Assembly (NCBI GenBank): GCA_910586255.1
Contig: CAJUHR010000018.1
Span: 1-64,000, forward strand
Source of the DNA: an uncultured Lachnospiraceae bacterium
GTDB lineage: Bacteria; Bacillota; Clostridia; Lachnospirales; Lachnospiraceae
Reading direction: 5' to 3'
Length of the DNA stretch: 64,000 bases
Shown piece by piece: positions 32,771-41,582 of the stretch. Below the pieces are notes generated by a model, which saw only the letters and a program-made list of their open reading frames with translations, was not told the origin of the DNA and did not search any database. How positions within the stretch are numbered: position 1 is the first letter of the stretch; each line of letters opens with the position of its first letter. The translations under genes and the position numbers were made by a program.

Positions 32771-33805
32771 ATGAAGAGATGGATAGGAATACTAATTTTT
32801 GCCGGGCTTTTGACGGGATGCATGGAGGCAGGGGGAAAGAGAACATTTGATTCTCAGTACTTTGATTATTTTGATACCTTTACCAGCTTTACTGTCTGTG
32901 CGGAGGATGAAGAGCAGTTTCAGGAGTATGAAGAATTGTTTCAATCAGAGCTTAAACGATATCATCAGCTGTTTGATATATACGAAAGCTACAGCGGAAT
33001 CAACAATATAAAGACAATTAATGAGAATGCCGGAGCCGCCCCGGTTCAGGTGGAGGATGAGATCATAGAGCTTCTGGAGTTTGCAGGAAAGGAGTATGAA
33101 AAAACCGATGGGAAGGTAAATGTGGCTATGGGAAGCGTGCTCTCTGTCTGGCATGGGTACAGGCAGAAGGGGGTGGAAAGTCCAACGGATGCCCGTCTTC
33201 CCGACAGGCAGGAGCTTGAGAAAGCGGCAGGTCACACGGATATGGAAAAGGTTGTCATAGACAGACAAAAGGGGACAGTATATCTGTCAGATCCGGATAT
33301 GAGTCTGGACGTGGGAGCAGTGGCAAAGGGATTTGCATCTCAGAAGATCTGTGACAAGCTAAAGGCTGCCGGTGTCACCTCTGCCCTGATCAATATTGGA
33401 GGAAACGTCCAGACAATCGGGGGAAAGGAAAATAAAAAGCCCTGGCGGGTGGGCATTCAGAATCCCGAGCTGTCCGGTGCCCAGCCATATCTTCACGCAT
33501 TGAATCTGCAGGACATGGCACTGGTAACCAGCGGAACCTATCAGAGGTATTATGAGGTGGACGGAGCGCGGTATCACCATATTATTGACCCGGAAACCCT
33601 TATGCCCAGCCGGGGGTATGAATCGGTAACGGTTTTATGCCCGGATGCCGGGATGGCGGACGCCCTTTCCACAGCGCTGTTTAATATGTCTTTTGAGGAG
33701 GGGCAGAAGATGATTAATTCCATGGCAGGAACGGAGGCCTTTTGGGTTTTTGAAGACGGGAGTCAGGCGTATAGTTCCGGGTTTGAAAGCTATGTGGAGG
33801 AATGA
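32771..33805 (+). CDS. apbE: FAD:protein FMN transferase (lipoprotein)
   Basis: A 344-residue ApbE-type flavin transferase that attaches FMN to threonine in proteins such as RnfG/RnfD or NqrB/C and related extracytoplasmic flavoproteins. The N-terminus is a lipoprotein signal with lipobox LTGC, so the enzyme is anchored outside the membrane. Family motifs include DVGAVAKGFASQKI, INIGGNVQTIGGK and the metal site region HHIIDPETLMPSRGYESVTV (read around residue 265). Its target protein is not encoded in this window. Confidence 0.93.
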   Translation: MKRWIGILIFAGLLTGCMEAGGKRTFDSQYFDYFDTFTSFTVCAEDEEQFQEYEELFQSELKRYHQLFDIYESYSGINNIKTINENAGAAPVQVEDEIIELLEFAGKEYEKTDGKVNVAMGSVLSVWHGYRQKGVESPTDARLPDRQELEKAAGHTDMEKVVIDRQKGTVYLSDPDMSLDVGAVAKGFASQKICDKLKAAGVTSALINIGGNVQTIGGKENKKPWRVGIQNPELSGAQPYLHALNLQDMALVTSGTYQRYYEVDGARYHHIIDPETLMPSRGYESVTVLCPDAGMADALSTALFNMSFEEGQKMINSMAGTEAFWVFEDGSQAYSSGFESYVEE

Positions 33806-33822
33806 CAGGAGGAAGACAAGAG

Positions 33823-34752
33823 ATGGCAACAGGAAATAAGAGTTCTATAAAGAGCAGTGCAATGTTGGTGCTGACCGCGCTGATCTGGGGAGTGGCCTTT
33901 GTGGCCCAGAGTGAGGGAATGAACTATGTGGGGGGATTTACTTTTAATGCCAGCCGCTTCCTGATAGGAGGAACGGTGCTGATTCCCTGCATTTTTTTGC
34001 TGCGAAGATTGAATCGGGAACAGTGGGAAAGTATTTCCCGGAAGGAAAAGGAACAACAGACCCGGATGGGAATTTTGGGAGGAGTGTGCTGCGGAAGCTT
34101 TCTCTGTATTGCCAGCTCTCTGCAACAGTTTGGAATCGCCCATACTACTGTGGGAAAGGCGGGATTTATCACGGCTCTCTACATAATTATTGTGCCAGTA
34201 TTGGGGCTGTTTATGAGAAAACGGGTTGGACTTAATGTCTGGATCAGTGTGGCTCTGGCGGCAGCGGGCATGTATATGCTCTGCATTACGGAAGGGTTTT
34301 CTGTGGGAAAGGGAGATTTTCTTGTGTTTCTTTGCTCCCTTGGCTTTTCCCTGCATATTTTGGTGATTGACTATTTTTCGCCCCAGGCGGACGGAGTGGT
34401 GATTTCCTGTGTGCAGTTTTTTACGGCCGGAATCGTTTCCGGAGTGCTTGCCCTGGTACTTGAAGAGCCGTCCTGGAAAGGGGTGACGGCGGCGTGGATG
34501 CCGGTTTTGTACGCGGGGGTAATGTCCTGCGGAGTGGCCTACACTTTGCAGGTAGTGGCACAGAAAAATATTGCACCTACGGTGGCCTCTCTGCTGATGA
34601 GCCTGGAATCCGTATTTTCTGTTTTGGCAGGATGGGTTTTGTTGGGACAGAGACTGTCTGCAAAGGAGATGGCCGGGTGCGGTTTGGTATTTGCAGGAAT
34701 CATCCTGGCGCAGCTTCCAATGGAAGCTTTGACAAAAAGGAAAAAAGAATGA
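33823..34752 (+). CDS. EamA family (DMT superfamily) transporter
   Basis: A 309-residue membrane protein with ten predicted helices in two EamA repeats. The first starts LTALIWGVAFVAQ and contains TTVGKAGFITALYIIIVP. The second ends AYTLQVVAQKNIAPTVASLL followed by a GLVFAGIILAQ helix. Such proteins export or exchange metabolites or amino acids; the substrate cannot be told. The start at 33823 follows AGGAGG; the frame is open farther into apbE but that part is unlikely. It ends in a strong palindrome shared with the convergent argG. Confidence 0.88.
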   Translation: MATGNKSSIKSSAMLVLTALIWGVAFVAQSEGMNYVGGFTFNASRFLIGGTVLIPCIFLLRRLNREQWESISRKEKEQQTRMGILGGVCCGSFLCIASSLQQFGIAHTTVGKAGFITALYIIIVPVLGLFMRKRVGLNVWISVALAAAGMYMLCITEGFSVGKGDFLVFLCSLGFSLHILVIDYFSPQADGVVISCVQFFTAGIVSGVLALVLEEPSWKGVTAAWMPVLYAGVMSCGVAYTLQVVAQKNIAPTVASLLMSLESVFSVLAGWVLLGQRLSAKEMAGCGLVFAGIILAQLPMEALTKRKKE

Positions 34753-34769
34753 GAACGATTTTTGAAAGG

Positions 34770-34800
34770 CGGATTCTGCGGCTAAGCGCCGCAGAATCCG
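34770..34800. terminator. Bidirectional terminator-like palindrome between EamA gene and argG
   Basis: CGGATTCTGCGGC and GCCGCAGAATCCG form a perfect 13-bp stem with a 5-base loop between two convergent genes. T runs are weak on both sides. Confidence 0.65.
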
Positions 34801-34804
34801 TTGT

Positions 34805-36025
34805 TTACTGCTTGTCTGCCTGGGCCATTTTCAGGGCGCGGACCTTTAAGGGAAGTCCGAACAGGGTGATGAAGCCGTCCGCATCGTGATGGTCATACAG
34901 ATCACCGGTGGTGAAGGAAGCCAGGGACTCGCTGTACAGAGAGTAGGGGGAGGAGGTGCCTGCCTTGATAATGTTGCCTTTGTACAGCTTGAACTTTACC
35001 TCTCCGGTTACATACTGCTGAGTAGATTCCACAAAGGCCTGAACAGCTTCCCGAAGTGGAGTAAACCACTTGCCCTCGTAGACGATCTGGGCCATCTTGT
35101 TGCCCATATCCTTTTTCACTTCCATGGTGGCCCGGTCCAGCACCAGCTCTTCCAGCTGCTGGTGAGCTTCCATCAGGATAGTTCCGCCGGGAGTCTCATA
35201 GACGCCGCGGGATTTCATGCCAACCACCCGGTTCTCTACGATATCAACAATACCGATACCGTGTTTGCCGCCCAGCTCATTGAGGGTGCGGATAATGTCA
35301 GAGACCTTCATTTTCTGACCGTTGACGCTGGTGGGAATACCTTTTTCGAAGGTCATGGTCACATACTCTCCCTCGTCCGGAGCTTTTTCCGGAGTCACTC
35401 CCAGAACCAGCAAATGATCGTAATTGGGCTCGCTGGCAGGATCCTCTAACTCAAGACCCTCATGGCTGATATGCCACAGGTTGCGGTCACGGCTGTAGCT
35501 GCTGTCAGCGGAGAAGGGAAGGTTGATGCCGTGCTGACGGCAGTACTCGATCTCGTCCTCCCGGGACTGCATGGTCCATACATCAGTCATACGCCACGGG
35601 GCGATGATCTTAAGATCCGGGGCCAGCGCTTTGATGCCCAGCTCAAAACGGATCTGGTCATTGCCTTTTCCGGTGGCCCCGTGGCAGATGGCGCTGGCGC
35701 CTTCCTTGCGGGCAATTTCCACCAGGCGTTTGGCAATAGCCGGGCGCGCCATGGAGGTGCCTAAGAGATACTTGTTTTCATATACAGCATTTGCCTGTAC
35801 GCAGGGAATAATGTAATTGTCACAGAAATCGTCTACCAGGTCTTCGATGTACAGCTTGGCGGCTCCGGACAGCTTGGCCCGTTCTTCCAATCCGTCCAGC
35901 TCATTGCCCTGACCACAGTCAATGCAGCAGCAGATAACTTCATAGTCAAAATGCTCCTTGAGCCACGGAATGATGGCAGTGGTGTCCAGTCCGCCGGAAT
36001 AGGCGAGAATTACTTTTTCCTTCAT
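34805..36025 (-). CDS. argG: Argininosuccinate synthase
   Basis: A 406-residue ligase that joins citrulline and aspartate using ATP, the penultimate step of arginine synthesis. The ATP-binding P-loop AYSGGLDTTAI is at the N-terminus. Other markers are CQGNELDG-type early loop (CGQGNELDG), the ATGKGNDQIRFELG motif and a DSSYSRDRNLWHIS block. The start at 36025 follows AGGAGG. A longer in-frame N-terminus is open but not conserved. The gene diverges from argC, and its promoter overlaps an ArgR-box-like site. argH is not in the window. Confidence 0.97.
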   Translation of the reverse strand: MKEKVILAYSGGLDTTAIIPWLKEHFDYEVICCCIDCGQGNELDGLEERAKLSGAAKLYIEDLVDDFCDNYIIPCVQANAVYENKYLLGTSMARPAIAKRLVEIARKEGASAICHGATGKGNDQIRFELGIKALAPDLKIIAPWRMTDVWTMQSREDEIEYCRQHGINLPFSADSSYSRDRNLWHISHEGLELEDPASEPNYDHLLVLGVTPEKAPDEGEYVTMTFEKGIPTSVNGQKMKVSDIIRTLNELGGKHGIGIVDIVENRVVGMKSRGVYETPGGTILMEAHQQLEELVLDRATMEVKKDMGNKMAQIVYEGKWFTPLREAVQAFVESTQQYVTGEVKFKLYKGNIIKAGTSSPYSLYSESLASFTTGDLYDHHDADGFITLFGLPLKVRALKMAQADKQ

Positions 36026-36142
36026 TTTTATATCCTCCTGAGATTTTGTGTCGTAAAGCTGAATGCTAACAAGCTTATTTTCGAGCAATTCCTAAGGCTT
36101 TTCGCAAATTTTTCCACCTTCTTTTGCAAAAGGTAGATGACG

Positions 36143-36177
36143 TTCATAAATATACAATATTTTTCCGGGAAATGCAA
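36143..36177 (-). promoter_or_regulatory. argG promoter with ArgR-box-like site
   Basis: On the minus strand TTGCAT (plus 36172-36177), 17 bases and TATATT (plus 36149-36154). The site TTCATAAATATACAA (36143-36157) covers the -10 and resembles the arginine-repressor box. Confidence 0.65.
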
Positions 36178-36206
36178 GAGGGAAAAAGATAAATTTTAAA
36201 AGAGGG

Positions 36207-36243
36207 ATTGCATAATATTCATTTATAATGTATAATTATGAAA
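36207..36243 (+). promoter_or_regulatory. argC operon promoter with two ArgR boxes
   Basis: TTGCAT (36208-36213), 17 bases and TATAAT (36231-36236). The box ATTGCATAATATTCATTT (36207-36224) covers the -35 and AATGTATAATTATGAAA (36227-36243) covers the -10. Two adjacent boxes are typical for ArgR/AhrC hexamer binding. Repression by arginine is a strong inference; the argR gene is not in the window. Confidence 0.75.
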
Positions 36244-36466
36244 CGCTGGCCGAGGGGCCGCCGAATTTTTTTGAAAAAAGGCTTTTCTTATAAGAGGAAA
36301 CCACCTATAATGAGTAGGATGTATCCTTAGGAGACAGCTTTGTGAAAAAGAAAGCTGAAAACCCCTTCCCATTGAGGATAAGAACCATGTATGGCGACAG
36401 GCGGACGCTGCAGCTGTTTATAGAAAGGCGTTGCGGGAAAACGAAAAACAGACGGAGGAAAACACA
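36244..36466 (+). other. Leader of the argC operon
   Basis: About 220 bases between the promoter and argC. It contains the hairpin CAGCTTT/AAAGCTG (36335-36357), and a possible seven-codon ORF at 36310-36330 (MSRMYP, one AGG arginine codon) preceded by AAGAGG. No intrinsic terminator was found, so attenuation is not demonstrated. Confidence 0.35.
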
Positions 36467-37507
36467 ATGATCAGAGTTGGAATTATAGGAGCAACAGGAT
36501 ATGCCGGGGCAGAATTAGTGAGGCTTTTATTGCAGCGGGAGGATGTGGAGATTGTCTGGTACGGTTCCCGCAGCTATGTGGGAGAGGATTTTGCTTCTAT
36601 CTATAGAAATGTGGCTCATCTGGTGGAGGAGCCTTGTAAGGATGACAATATGGCAGAGCTGGCTAAGATTGCGGATGTGATCTTTACAGCCACGCCTCAG
36701 GGATTTTGTGCTTCTCAGGTGACGGAGGAAATTTTGTCAAAGACGAAGATTATTGACCTGAGTGCTGATTTCCGCATCAAGGATGTGGAGGTTTATCAGA
36801 AATGGTATAAGCTGGTTCACCCCACCCCTCAGTTTATCGCTGAGGCAGTTTACGGACTTCCTGAGGTGAATAGGGAAAAGATAAAAAAGGCCCGGCTGAT
36901 TGCCAATCCCGGATGCTATCCTACCTGTTCCTTCCTGACCTTATATCCGATGGTGAAGGAAGGGCTTATTGACACAGGCACCATTATTATAGATGCCAAG
37001 TCAGGAACCTCAGGGGCAGGCAGAAGCGCCAAGGTGCCCAGCCTATACTGTGAGGTCAATGAGAGCATGAAGCCTTACGGGGTGGCCAGCCATCGCCACA
37101 CGCCGGAGATCGAGGAGCAGCTTTCCTATGCGGCGGGAAAGCCGGTGGTGTTAAGCTTTACTCCCCACTTGGTGCCTATGAACCGGGGGATTTTAGTGAC
37201 AGCCTACGGAACCCTGACAAGACCGATGGCGACCGAGGAGGTCAAAGAGATTTACGATAAGTATTATAAAGAGGAATACTTTGTGCGGGTAATGGAGCCG
37301 GGAATGGTGCCTCAGACCCGCTGGGTGGAGGGAAGCAATTTTGTGGATATTGCGTTTAAGATTGATGAGAGAACCAACCGGCTGGTGATGATGGGAGCCA
37401 TTGATAATATGGTGAAGGGCGCTGCCGGGCAGGCGATACAGAATATGAACCTGATGTTCGGCTTGCCGGAAAATACAGGGCTAAAGCAGATTGCAGTATT
37501 TCCCTGA
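36467..37507 (+). CDS. argC: N-acetyl-gamma-glutamyl-phosphate reductase
   Basis: A 346-residue NADPH-dependent dehydrogenase, third step of ornithine synthesis. The N-terminal Rossmann motif is GIIGATGYAGAELVRLL; the catalytic cysteine lies in ANPGCYPTCSFL; and the histidine in VASHRHTPEIEEQ is the expected base. GGAGG precedes the ATG at 36467. It is the first gene of the ArgR-regulated plus-strand operon. Confidence 0.96.
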   Translation: MIRVGIIGATGYAGAELVRLLLQREDVEIVWYGSRSYVGEDFASIYRNVAHLVEEPCKDDNMAELAKIADVIFTATPQGFCASQVTEEILSKTKIIDLSADFRIKDVEVYQKWYKLVHPTPQFIAEAVYGLPEVNREKIKKARLIANPGCYPTCSFLTLYPMVKEGLIDTGTIIIDAKSGTSGAGRSAKVPSLYCEVNESMKPYGVASHRHTPEIEEQLSYAAGKPVVLSFTPHLVPMNRGILVTAYGTLTRPMATEEVKEIYDKYYKEEYFVRVMEPGMVPQTRWVEGSNFVDIAFKIDERTNRLVMMGAIDNMVKGAAGQAIQNMNLMFGLPENTGLKQIAVFP

Positions 37508-37594
37508 TGAGGGAAAATATACGTCCAGGCGCGGCATCGGATTTCAGGCCGGTCGGGGTAAGGAGCTGATGACAGGACGAAGGAGGATAAAGTC

Positions 37595-38056
37595 ATGGGT
37601 GGGACCATGAGTATCATCATCCGGGAGATGACAATGGATGATTATGACAGGGTATACAAGCTGTGGACAGAGATCCAGGGCTTTGGGATCCGGTCCATTG
37701 ATGATTCCAAAGAAGGTGTGGAAAGATTTTTGAGGCGCAATCCCACCACCAGCGTGGTGGCAGAACAGAACGGAAGAATTGTGGGAGCTATTCTTTGCGG
37801 CCATGACGGGAGGAGGGGATGTTTCTACCATGTGTGCGTGGCCGGGGATTACCGAAAGCACGGGGTGGGGCACAGGATGGTCCAATATTGTATGCGGGCC
37901 CTTAAGGATGAAGGGATCAACAAGGTGAGCCTGATTGCATTTAAGAGCAATGCAGTGGGAAATGCATTCTGGAATGGGGTTGGCTGGACTAAGAGGGAGG
38001 ATTTAAATTATTACGAGTACACTTTAAATGAGGAGAATATTACAAAATTTGTATAG
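37595..38056 (+). CDS. GNAT family N-acetyltransferase within the arg operon
   Basis: A 153-residue GNAT protein. The acetyl-CoA loop is HVCVAGDYRKHGVGHRMV near residue 85 (Q/RxxGxG/A pattern as RKHGVG). AAGGAGG is 8 bases before the ATG at 37595. It lies between argC and argJ. ArgJ already regenerates and makes N-acetylglutamate, so this enzyme may be an extra N-acetylglutamate synthase or may act on another amine; the sequence alone does not decide. Confidence 0.8.
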   Translation: MGGTMSIIIREMTMDDYDRVYKLWTEIQGFGIRSIDDSKEGVERFLRRNPTTSVVAEQNGRIVGAILCGHDGRRGCFYHVCVAGDYRKHGVGHRMVQYCMRALKDEGINKVSLIAFKSNAVGNAFWNGVGWTKREDLNYYEYTLNEENITKFV

Positions 38057-38097
38057 TGGGAACGAAGCATTGTATTGAAAACAGGAGGAAAGGACAG

Positions 38098-39321
38098 ATG
38101 AGACACATTGAAGGCGGAGTGACTGCAGCCCGGGGCTTTCAGGCAGCTTCAACGGCGGCAGGAATCAAGTATAAGGATCGGATGGATATGGCAATGATTT
38201 TCAGCCAGGCGCCCTGCCGGGTGGCGGGAACCTTTACTACCAATGTGGTGAAGGCGGCGCCGGTTAAATGGGATCAGCAGGTGGTAAAAGAGTCCGCCTA
38301 TGCTCAGGCGGTTGTGGTCAATGCGGGGATTGCCAATGCATGTACAGGAGCTGAGGGGTATGGATATTGCAGGGACACGGCCCAGGCCGTATCAGAGCTT
38401 TTGAAGTTGCCAAAGGAGGCTGTTTTGGTGGCGTCCACAGGCGTTATCGGCATGCAGCTTCCCATGGAACGGATCCGGACGGGAATCGGCAAAATGGTGC
38501 CTGAGCTGGATGACAGTGTAGAAAGCGGTACATTGGCTGCTCAGGCCATTATGACCACTGACACTCAGAAAAAGGAAGTGGCAGTTCAGGTGGAGATCGG
38601 CGGCAGAACGGTGACTGTGGGAGGTATGTGCAAGGGCTCCGGAATGATTCACCCCAATATGTGCACCATGCTGGCCTTTGTGACCACGGATCTGGCCATT
38701 TCCCGGGAGCTTTTGCAGGAGGCGTTAAGTGAGGATATAAAGGATACCTATAATATGATCTCTGTGGACGGAGATACCTCCACCAATGACACAGTGCTCC
38801 TTCTGGCCAATGGCATGGCTGGAAATCCGGAAATCACAGAGAAAAACCAGGATTACGAGACGTTTTGTAAGGCGCTGAATATGGTTAATGAAACTCTTGC
38901 CAAAAAGATGGCCGGAGACGGAGAAGGGTGCACGGCGCTGTTTGAGGTAAAAATTATCGGAGCAGAGACAAAGGAGCAGGCAGTGACGTTGTCTAAGTCT
39001 GTGATTACATCCAATCTCACAAAGGCGGCGATATTTGGCCACGATGCCAACTGGGGAAGGATTCTCTGCGCCATGGGATATTCCGGGGCTCGGTTTGACC
39101 CGGAACAGGTGGACCTGTTCTTTGAGAGCAGGGCAGGAAAGTTAAAGATTATAGAAAACGGTGTGGCCCTTCCCTACAGTGAGGAGGAGGCCACGAAAAT
39201 CCTGTCAGAGCCGGAGGTGACGGCTACCGCGGATATCAAGATGGGAGAGGCCACCGCTACCGCCTGGGGCTGCGACCTGACCTTTGACTATGTAAAGATC
39301 AATGCGGATTACCGGTCATAG
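38098..39321 (+). CDS. argJ: Bifunctional glutamate N-acetyltransferase / N-acetylglutamate synthase
   Basis: A 407-residue ornithine acetyltransferase that moves the acetyl group from acetylornithine to glutamate. It is made as one chain and cleaves itself before a threonine in the motif KGSGMIHPNMCTMLAF; here the residue before the threonine is cysteine where alanine is usual. The start MRHIEGGVTAARGF at 38098 follows AGGAGG. Its presence means the cyclic acetyl pathway is used, so no argE-type deacetylase is needed. Confidence 0.96.
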   Translation: MRHIEGGVTAARGFQAASTAAGIKYKDRMDMAMIFSQAPCRVAGTFTTNVVKAAPVKWDQQVVKESAYAQAVVVNAGIANACTGAEGYGYCRDTAQAVSELLKLPKEAVLVASTGVIGMQLPMERIRTGIGKMVPELDDSVESGTLAAQAIMTTDTQKKEVAVQVEIGGRTVTVGGMCKGSGMIHPNMCTMLAFVTTDLAISRELLQEALSEDIKDTYNMISVDGDTSTNDTVLLLANGMAGNPEITEKNQDYETFCKALNMVNETLAKKMAGDGEGCTALFEVKIIGAETKEQAVTLSKSVITSNLTKAAIFGHDANWGRILCAMGYSGARFDPEQVDLFFESRAGKLKIIENGVALPYSEEEATKILSEPEVTATADIKMGEATATAWGCDLTFDYVKINADYRS

Positions 39322-39334
39322 GAGGAGAATGATT

Positions 39335-40234
39335 ATGGAAATGGATAAAAGTGTCATGCAGAAGGCGGAGGTGCTGATTGAGGCCCTTCCCTATATTCAG
39401 CGGTTTAACCGGAAGATTATTGTGGTAAAATACGGCGGCAGCGCCATGGTGGACGAGGATCTGAAGCACCGGGTAATACAGGATGTAGTGCTTTTAAAAC
39501 TGGTGGGCTTTAAGCCGATCATTGTTCACGGAGGCGGCAAGGAGATCAGCAGATGGGTGGAGAAGGTGGGAATGGAGGCTCATTTTGTCAATGGTCTTCG
39601 GGTGACGGATGAGTCTACCATGGAGATCGCCGAGATGGTTCTCAACAAGGTAAATAAAAGTCTGGTGCAGCTGGTCAATGAGCTGGGAGTGAAGGCTGTG
39701 GGGATCAGCGGCAAGGACGGAATGATGTTAAAATGTGAGAAAAGGTATTCCGGCGGGGCTGATATCGGCTTTGTGGGAGAAATCACAGAGGTGAATCCCA
39801 AGGTGATTTATGATCTGCTGGAAAAAGATTTTCTTCCGATTATCTGTCCCATAGGCTTTGACGAGAATTTCTTAAGCTACAATATTAATGCAGATGACGC
39901 GGCCTGTGCCATTGCCCGGGCGGTTAATGCGGAAAAGCTGGCATTTCTGACAGATGTGGAAGGCGTTTACCGGGATTTTAATGACAAGAGCTCTCTGATT
40001 TCGGAGATTACGGTGGATGAGGCGAAGGATTTTCTGGCCGGCGGCGGACTGGGAGGGGGGATGCTCCCAAAGCTTCAGAACTGTATTGACGCCATTGAAA
40101 ACGGGGTGAACCGGGTACATATTCTGGACGGACGGATTCCCCATTGCCTGCTTTTGGAAATCTTTACCAACAAGGGTATCGGGACGGCAATCCTAAGAGA
40201 CGGGGATGAAAGATATTATCACTCCGAGGCGTGA
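39335..40234 (+). CDS. argB: Acetylglutamate kinase
   Basis: A 299-residue amino-acid kinase. Visible motifs are VVKYGGSAMVD (phosphate site), IIVHGGGKEISRW (glycine-rich loop) and the C-terminal GGGMLPKLQNCIDAIENGV. N-terminal residues MDKSVMQKAEVLIEALPYI match the arginine-sensitive hexameric type, so feedback inhibition by arginine is likely. GGAGGAG precedes the ATG at 39335. It follows argJ after 13 bases. Confidence 0.96.
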   Translation: MEMDKSVMQKAEVLIEALPYIQRFNRKIIVVKYGGSAMVDEDLKHRVIQDVVLLKLVGFKPIIVHGGGKEISRWVEKVGMEAHFVNGLRVTDESTMEIAEMVLNKVNKSLVQLVNELGVKAVGISGKDGMMLKCEKRYSGGADIGFVGEITEVNPKVIYDLLEKDFLPIICPIGFDENFLSYNINADDAACAIARAVNAEKLAFLTDVEGVYRDFNDKSSLISEITVDEAKDFLAGGGLGGGMLPKLQNCIDAIENGVNRVHILDGRIPHCLLLEIFTNKGIGTAILRDGDERYYHSEA

Positions 40235-40303
40235 GAGACATCAGGCTGCGCTGTCAGCCTGTGAGCGGCAATGAGATCGTTTGAGGAATAAAAGGAGGAG
40301 CAA

Positions 40304-41503
40304 GTGGAAAAACAGCAGTATATTGAGCGGGCAGAACAGGCATTTTATAAGGTATACAACCGTTTCCCGGTGGTATTTGACCGGGGGGAGGGGGTTCATT
40401 TATACGATACGGACGGGCAGGAGTACCTGGATTTCGGCGCAGGGATCGCTGTCATGGGATTGGGATATGGATGCAAGGAGCTTAAGGATGCCATGAAGGG
40501 ACAGATTGACAAACTTTGCCACATATCCAATTTGTTTTATAACACGCCAGCTATTGAGGCCGGTGAGAAGCTTTTAAAGGTATCCGGCATGGAAAAAGTG
40601 TTTTTTACCAACAGCGGCACCGAGGCAGTGGAGGGACTTTTAAAGATTGCCAAGCGGTATGCCTATGATAAGGGAATGGCGCCGGATTATGAGATCATTG
40701 CCATGAAACACTCATTTCACGGGCGCAGTATGGGAGCCCTTTCCCTGACAGGAAATGATCATTATCAGGAGCCCTTTGCGCCGCTGGTTCCGGGGATACG
40801 CTTTGCGGATTTCAATGATCTGGAGAGCGTAAAGGCTCTGTGGAGTGAGAAAACCTGCGCGGTGATCATGGAGACGATCCAGGGCGAGGGCGGGATATAT
40901 CCGGCTACGGAGGAATTTCTTGCCGGAGTCAGGGCGCTGTGTGATGAGCATGACGCTCTGCTTTTGCTGGATGAGATTCAGTGCGGAATGGGAAGAAGCG
41001 GTCATATGTTTGCCTGGCAGGGCTACGATGTAAAGCCAGATGCCATGTCAGTGGCCAAGGCTCTGGGAAATGGCGTTCCGGTGGGAGCGTTTTTGGCCAG
41101 AGGCAAGGCAGCGGCGGCAATGGTGCCGGGAGACCACGGCACCACCTACGGCGGCAATCCCTTTGTCTGCGTGGCGGCCTCCAAGGTGCTGGATCTCTTC
41201 GAGGAAAAAAGAATTGTGGAACATGTGAGAAAGTTGGGGGCGTATTTGTGGAAAAAGCTGGATGAGCTTGTGGAAAAATACGATTGCCTGGCAGCTCACC
41301 GGGGAAAAGGACTGATTCAGGGGCTGGAATTTACAGTGCCCGTAGGGCCATTGGTCACCCATGCTCTTTTGGAGGAAAAGCTGATCCTGATCAGTGCAGG
41401 GAGCAATATTATCCGTTTTGTTCCGCCTCTGGTGATTGAGGAGAAGGATGTGGATGAGATGGCGAGACGGCTGGCTGCGTCTATTGAGGCAGTAACGATT
41501 TAA
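40304..41503 (+). CDS. argD: Acetylornithine aminotransferase
   Basis: A 399-residue class III PLP aminotransferase. FTNSGTEAVEGLLKIAKRYA binds the cofactor phosphate, LLLDEIQCGMGRSG holds the PLP aspartate, and the Schiff-base lysine is in MSVAKALGNGVPVGA. The start is GTG at 40304, with AAGGAGGAG upstream. It completes the route from glutamate to acetylornithine together with argJ, argB and argC. Confidence 0.95.
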   Translation: MEKQQYIERAEQAFYKVYNRFPVVFDRGEGVHLYDTDGQEYLDFGAGIAVMGLGYGCKELKDAMKGQIDKLCHISNLFYNTPAIEAGEKLLKVSGMEKVFFTNSGTEAVEGLLKIAKRYAYDKGMAPDYEIIAMKHSFHGRSMGALSLTGNDHYQEPFAPLVPGIRFADFNDLESVKALWSEKTCAVIMETIQGEGGIYPATEEFLAGVRALCDEHDALLLLDEIQCGMGRSGHMFAWQGYDVKPDAMSVAKALGNGVPVGAFLARGKAAAAMVPGDHGTTYGGNPFVCVAASKVLDLFEEKRIVEHVRKLGAYLWKKLDELVEKYDCLAAHRGKGLIQGLEFTVPVGPLVTHALLEEKLILISAGSNIIRFVPPLVIEEKDVDEMARRLAASIEAVTI

Positions 41504-41524
41504 GAAGGAATCTTTGGCGGATGC

Positions 41525-41560
41525 ATGAGAGTAACAGTTCAAGGGTTATCAGAACGGTTA
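41525..41560. repeat. Palindromic repeat copy between argD and the cyclodeaminase gene
   Basis: GTAACAGTTCAAGGGTTATC followed by AGAACGGTTAT. It matches the element at 50485-50515 closely (GTAACAGTTCAATGGTTATC, TGAACTGTTAC), but its arms pair imperfectly. Confidence 0.5.
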
Positions 41561-41582
41561 TGTATGAGAGAAGGAGAAAGCC

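Noticed and set aside
36244..36466. Riboswitch or T-box in the argC leader
   Set aside because: No T-box core, no terminator and no aptamer consensus that I recognise.
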